Shown here: positions 60,539 through 64,000 of the stretch, one piece after another
How the letters are laid out: the number at the start of each line of letters is the position of its first letter
Numbering within the stretch: the stretch's first letter is position 1
Assembly: GCA_022768805.1 (NCBI GenBank)
Contig: JALELB010000032.1
Span: 1 to 64,000 of the forward strand
Source of the DNA: Ruminococcus sp.
GTDB taxonomy: Bacteria > Bacillota > Clostridia > Oscillospirales > Ruminococcaceae
Length of the DNA stretch: 64,000 nt
Direction: 5' to 3'
Notes under the pieces: model-generated
What the model was told of the DNA's origin: nothing
Database searches by the model: none
The model's input: the letters and a program-made list of their open reading frames with translations, nothing else
Program-made: the position numbers and the translations under genes

Positions 60539-62338
60539 TTATTCTGATTTTTCCTGGTTCTTCAGATCCTGGGGACGCTGACGCACCTTGATGTGCACCT
60601 CACGCAGCTGCTGCTCCGTCACCTGGGTGGGGGCACCCAGCAGCAGATCCTGTGCATTGGAGTTCAGGGGGAAGGCAATGACCTCCCGGATGCTCTCCTC
60701 GTCCAGCAGCAGCATAATCATCCGGTCGATGCCGAATGCCATACCTGCATGGGGGGGCGCACCGAACTTGAATGCGCTGTACAAAGCGCCGAACTTGGCT
60801 GCCACGTCTTCTTCCGTATAACCGGCGATCTCGAATGCCTTCACCATCACCTCCGGGTCATGGTTCCGGACTGCACCGGAGGCAAGCTCCACCCCGTTGC
60901 ATACCACGTCGTACTGGTATGCCAGCACATCGCAGGGATCCTTGGTGTTCAGCGCCTCCAGCTCGCCCTGGGGCATGGAGAAGGGGTTGTGGGTGAAGAT
61001 GGGCTTGCCGGTTTCCTCGTCCTCCTCGTACATGGGGAAATCCACAATCCAGCAGATCTCGAACCGGTCGTTTTGGATCAGACCCATCCGGTTCGCAACC
61101 TCGGTACGGATCTGGCCGGCGAATTTTTCCGCATTCTTCTTGCTGTCGGCGATAAAGTACAGCACATCCCCGGGCTCCAGCTCTGCCCGGCGCTTGATCT
61201 CCTCCCGGGAGGCATCCGTCAGGAACTTGTCGATGGGGCCAAGGAAGGACATATTCTCGTCCACCTTTACATAGCCCAGACCCTTCATGCCGATGGACAG
61301 GGCGTATTCCTCCATGCTCTTGAAGAAGGTCTTGGACTTTTCGCCCATGCCGGGTACCCGGATGCCCCGGACAGTCTTGTTGGAGAAGGGCTTGAAGTCA
61401 CTGTCCACAAACTGATCGGACAGGTCGATGATGAACAGGGGATTCCGCAGATCCGGCTTGTCGGTGCCGTACTTCAGCATGGCGTCCGCATAGGTAATCC
61501 GGGGGAAGGGACCCTTGGTAAAGGGCTTATCGCTGAATTTTTCGATGATGGCGGGGAAAACCTCCTCCGCAACGGCGAAGACCTCCTCCTGGGTGGCAAA
61601 GGACATCTCCAGGTCAAGCTGGTAGAACTCCCCGGGAGTACGGTCCGCTCTGGCGTCCTCATCCCGGAAGCAGGGTGCAAGCTGGAAGTATTTATCAAAG
61701 CCGGATACCATGTACAGCTGCTTGAAGATCTGGGGCGCCTGGGGCAGAGCGTAGAACTTGCCGTGATGCTTCCGGCTGGGGATCAGGTAATCCCGTGCCC
61801 CCTCCGGGGAGGAGGTGGAAAGGATGGGGGTCTGGAGCTCCAGAAAGCCCAGGCTGGTCATTTTCTCCCGCATAAAGGACATGATATTGGAACGGAACAC
61901 GATGTTCTGGTGTACCCGGTGGTTCCGCATATCCAGAAAGCGGTACCGCAGCCGGATATCCTCGCCGGATTCCCGGGAGGAGGGCACCTCAAAGGGCAGG
62001 GGAACCGTAACCTTCCCCAGAATATCCAGGGACTGGGCCACGATCTCCACGGTGCCGGTGGCAATCTTGTCGTTGTAGGTGGAAGCGTCCCGCTTGACCA
62101 CCTGACCGCAGACGGAAACGGCGCTTTCCTTGTTCACACCCTCCAGCAGGGCCTCGTTCTGCTGCATGGTGATCTGTACGATGCCGTAGTGATCCCGCAG
62201 GTCGATGAACTTGATGCCCCCGTGGTCCCGGATGTTCTCCACCCAGCCGGACACCCGGACGGTCTTGCCGATTTCTCCCTCGCCGATCATGGTGGTGAGA
62301 TGATCCCGATAACGATTTGCTAAAAACATCTTCTCCAT
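60539..62338 (-). CDS. aspS: Aspartate-tRNA ligase, bacterial type
   Basis: A 599-residue class IIb synthetase. The N-terminal OB fold contains VRVSGWVENIRDHGG near residues 27-41; motif 1 follows RYRFLDMRN near 131; motif 2 FQLAPCFRDEDARADRTPGEF near 215; the bacterial GAD insertion spans about 290-420; and motif 3 AFGIDRMIMLLL lies near 530. In the tRNA anticodon loop it has His39 (RDHGG) where E. coli has Leu, a feature linked to relaxed, non-discriminating AspRS. It lies directly after gatB in a gat operon, in line with tRNA-dependent Asn formation. Confidence 0.95.
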   Translation of the reverse strand: MEKMFLANRYRDHLTTMIGEGEIGKTVRVSGWVENIRDHGGIKFIDLRDHYGIVQITMQQNEALLEGVNKESAVSVCGQVVKRDASTYNDKIATGTVEIVAQSLDILGKVTVPLPFEVPSSRESGEDIRLRYRFLDMRNHRVHQNIVFRSNIMSFMREKMTSLGFLELQTPILSTSSPEGARDYLIPSRKHHGKFYALPQAPQIFKQLYMVSGFDKYFQLAPCFRDEDARADRTPGEFYQLDLEMSFATQEEVFAVAEEVFPAIIEKFSDKPFTKGPFPRITYADAMLKYGTDKPDLRNPLFIIDLSDQFVDSDFKPFSNKTVRGIRVPGMGEKSKTFFKSMEEYALSIGMKGLGYVKVDENMSFLGPIDKFLTDASREEIKRRAELEPGDVLYFIADSKKNAEKFAGQIRTEVANRMGLIQNDRFEICWIVDFPMYEEDEETGKPIFTHNPFSMPQGELEALNTKDPCDVLAYQYDVVCNGVELASGAVRNHDPEVMVKAFEIAGYTEEDVAAKFGALYSAFKFGAPPHAGMAFGIDRMIMLLLDEESIREVIAFPLNSNAQDLLLGAPTQVTEQQLREVHIKVRQRPQDLKNQEKSE

Positions 62339-62353
62339 ACCTTTCCTTCCGTC

Positions 62354-63778
62354 TCAGCCTTTCAGCTTCTTTTCTAACAGCTCCTTGATGGCCTTGGGGG
62401 TAGCGGCGCCCTTCAGCGCCTTGTTCGCCTGTCCCATCAAAAATCCGAATACCTTCTGTTCACCGCTGCGGTACTGTGCCACAGGGCCGGGATTATCCGC
62501 CAGGAGCTTGTCGATCACGGACTCCGCAAGTCCAAGATCCTCCCGGATCCACAGATTCTCCTCCTCGGCAATCTGGTCCGCCGTCTTGCCGGTTTCCAGC
62601 ATGCTCCGGAGAATATCCTTCATATTGCTCTTGTTGATCTTGTCGGTTTCCCCAAGCTCCACCAGTCTTGCAAGGGCTGCCCCGTCAAAGGGCAGGGTTC
62701 CCATATCCGCTTCTCCCAGATTGATCCGGCGCATAAGCTCCACCAGAATGAAGGAGGCGATGGCCTTGGGGTTGGGGTAGCTTGCGGCAGCTGCGTCAAA
62801 GAAGTCGCTGATGCGCTTGTCGCTCAAAAGGGTCTCCGCTTCGTTCTTGGCGATGCCCCACGCCAGGTACCGGGCAAGCCGCTGCTCCGGCATTTCCGGC
62901 AGGCTGGCACGGATCTCCTCCAGCTCCTGCTCGGTAAAGATGATGGGGGGAATGTCCGGATCCGGGAAGTACCGGTAATCGTGGGCATCCTCCTTGGAGC
63001 GCATGGCCGTGGTTTCTCCGGTGCTGTCGCTGAACCGGCGGGTCTCCTGATGCACCTTGCCGCCGGCCTCCAGAATCTCGGTCTGCCGGTAGATTTCATA
63101 GTCAATGGCCCTGCCGATTGCCTTCACGGAGTTCAGGTTCTTGATCTCCGCCCGGGTACCCAGGGGCGCACCCGGCTCCGCCAGGGAAATGTTCACGTCG
63201 CACCGCAAAGAGCCCTGCTCCATCTTGCCGTCGCATACGCCGGCGTACTGGAGCAGCTGACGGATTTTCTCCACAAAGGCGGTAACGTCCTCTGCGCTGT
63301 GGAAATCCGGCTCGGTGACGATCTCGATCAGGGGGATGCCGCAGCGGTTATAATCCGCCAGGCTCACATGGGCAGCCTCATCGTGTACCAGCTTGCCTGC
63401 ATCCTCCTCCAGGTGGATCCGGTTGATGCGGATCACCTTGTCCTCCCCGTTCACCCGGATATCCACATGGCCGTTCAGGCACACGGGACGGGGCATCTGG
63501 GAAATCTGGTAGGCCTTGGGCAGATCCGGGTAAAAGTAATTCTTCCGGTCCCACTTGGTGAACCGGGAAATGTCGCAGTTCATGGTATAGCCCGCCTTGA
63601 CGATATACTCCACCGCCTTCCGGTTCAGCACCGGCAGGGTGCCGGGCAGTCCGGAGCATACGGGACAGCAGCGGGAATTGGGCTCGCCGCCGAATTCGGC
63701 GGAACAGGTGCAGAACACCTTGGATTTGGTCAGCAGCTCGGCATGGATCTCCAGGCCGATGGTGGGATACAATCTCAT
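62354..63778 (-). CDS. gatB: Asp/Glu-tRNA amidotransferase subunit B
   Basis: A 474-residue GatB, the kinase and tRNA-binding subunit of GatCAB that amidates misacylated Asp-tRNA(Asn) and Glu-tRNA(Gln). [17 protein letters not shown] at the start, then [15 protein letters not shown] near 37, [14 protein letters not shown] near 77 and RCDVNISL near 195 are typical. The C-terminal YqeY-like domain (about 325-474) ends [10 protein letters not shown]. Length is normal. It overlaps the gatA stop by four bases and precedes aspS by 15 bases. Confidence 0.96.
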   Translation of the reverse strand: MRLYPTIGLEIHAELLTKSKVFCTCSAEFGGEPNSRCCPVCSGLPGTLPVLNRKAVEYIVKAGYTMNCDISRFTKWDRKNYFYPDLPKAYQISQMPRPVCLNGHVDIRVNGEDKVIRINRIHLEEDAGKLVHDEAAHVSLADYNRCGIPLIEIVTEPDFHSAEDVTAFVEKIRQLLQYAGVCDGKMEQGSLRCDVNISLAEPGAPLGTRAEIKNLNSVKAIGRAIDYEIYRQTEILEAGGKVHQETRRFSDSTGETTAMRSKEDAHDYRYFPDPDIPPIIFTEQELEEIRASLPEMPEQRLARYLAWGIAKNEAETLLSDKRISDFFDAAAASYPNPKAIASFILVELMRRINLGEADMGTLPFDGAALARLVELGETDKINKSNMKDILRSMLETGKTADQIAEEENLWIREDLGLAESVIDKLLADNPGPVAQYRSGEQKVFGFLMGQANKALKGAATPKAIKELLEKKLKG

Positions 63779-64000
63779 TTTGCAGCTCCTCCCTCCGGCT
63801 TTGCCGGGATCACGGTAAAGCCCTGTTCAAAGGCATCCGCTGCCTGGATCAGGGTTGCCTCGTCAAAGCGTCTGCCGATCAGGGACATGCCGATGGGCAT
63901 CCCCGCCTTGTTGTAGCCGCAGGGGGTGCTGATGGCCGGCAGGGACGCAATATTCACCGTCACCGTGCAGATATCCGCCGTGTACATCTTCACCGGATCC
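63775..64000 (-). CDS. gatA: Asp/Glu-tRNA amidotransferase subunit A, C-terminal end
   Basis: The reading frame runs in from the window edge and covers about the last 74 codons. The visible part ([20 protein letters not shown], then [22 protein letters not shown]) matches the amidase-signature C-terminal region of GatA, which releases ammonia from glutamine or asparagine. The catalytic Ser-Ser-Lys triad would lie outside the window. The stop overlaps gatB by four bases, consistent with a gatC-gatA-gatB-aspS operon. Confidence 0.92.
   Translation of the reverse strand, partial: DPVKMYTADICTVTVNIASLPAISTPCGYNKAGMPIGMSLIGRRFDEATLIQAADAFEQGFTVIPAKPEGGAAK

Noticed and set aside
60593..62323. 576-codon plus-strand frame opposite aspS
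   Set aside because: Antisense shadow of a clear synthetase gene.
1..64000. CRISPR arrays, tRNA/rRNA genes, insertion sequences, prophage
   Set aside because: No regular spaced repeats, tRNA TPsiC-like arms in gene gaps, rRNA, transposase or phage genes were recognised.

Overview
The window reads as chromosome of an anaerobic, spore-forming Gram-positive of the class Clostridia, most like a Ruminococcus-type gut cellulose degrader (inferred from gene content; no marker gene was compared). Supporting signs are strong Shine-Dalgarno (SD) sites, TTGACA/TATAAT promoters with many extended -10 (TGn) elements, a T-box leader, FabK as the enoyl reductase, RNase Y, the spore genes gpr and spoVAC, a cytosolic cellobiose phosphorylase and BspA-type leucine-rich-repeat (LRR) surface proteins. 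Base composition is fairly GC-rich except for an arsenic cassette at about 45.98-48.26 kb.

Layout. 0-4.5 kb: glycogen/alpha-glucan metabolism (end of glgB, glgP, a GH13 hydrolase). 4.5-5.2 kb: gene-free, with a probable unassigned RNA ending in two tandem terminators. 5.2-11.1 kb: three tandem membrane-anchored LRR proteins, an AI-2E/PerM-family permease and a small lipoprotein. 11.1-14.6 kb (minus): cellobiose phosphorylase and a CmpB-like membrane protein. 14.67-16.5 kb: rpsT (minus), then gpr and spoVAC (plus). 16.5-17.7 kb (minus): ANT(6)-like nucleotidyltransferase fused to an NTF2-like domain. 17.9-27.7 kb: a full arginine set, argG, argH, argC, argJ, argB, argD, argF, behind ARG-box-like sites, with a lipoprotein, a mini membrane protein and a LURP-one-like protein inserted. 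27.7-36.0 kb (minus): fatty-acid synthesis, fabH-fabK-fabG-fabF-accB-fabZ-accC-accD-accA-acpP. 36.2-42.75 kb (plus): the displaced fabD leads aroE, aroK, an amidohydrolase, a membrane protein, an MNT-like/HEPN pair, deoD and hflX.

42.8-45.95 kb: VanY-like peptidase (minus), then zinc-ribbon protein, MscL and an 86-residue membrane protein preceded by DnaA-box-like repeats. 45.98-48.26 kb (minus): arsR, permease, thioredoxin-like protein, arsC. 48.4-54.9 kb (minus): a binding-protein/GGDEF fusion, exonuclease III, amidohydrolase, lipoprotein, 56-residue ferredoxin and a Wzy/O-antigen-ligase-like membrane protein. 54.9-57.0 kb: RNase Y with a long structured leader. 57.0-59.4 kb: T-box-controlled thrS. 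59.4-64 kb (minus): lipoprotein, PH-like membrane protein, then aspS-gatB-gatA (gatA cut by the window edge).

Most of the DNA is core metabolism (arginine, fatty acids, shikimate, tRNA charging) in tight operons with 4-base ATGA overlaps. The less ordinary items are the LRR operon, the ANT/NTF2 fusion, the inactive-looking MNT/HEPN pair, the soluble sugar-sensor-like GGDEF protein, the DnaA-box-like array, the arsenic cassette and two probable unassigned RNA elements (4.7-5.0 kb plus strand; 56.5-56.8 kb minus strand). No rRNA, tRNA, insertion sequence, prophage or CRISPR array was seen.
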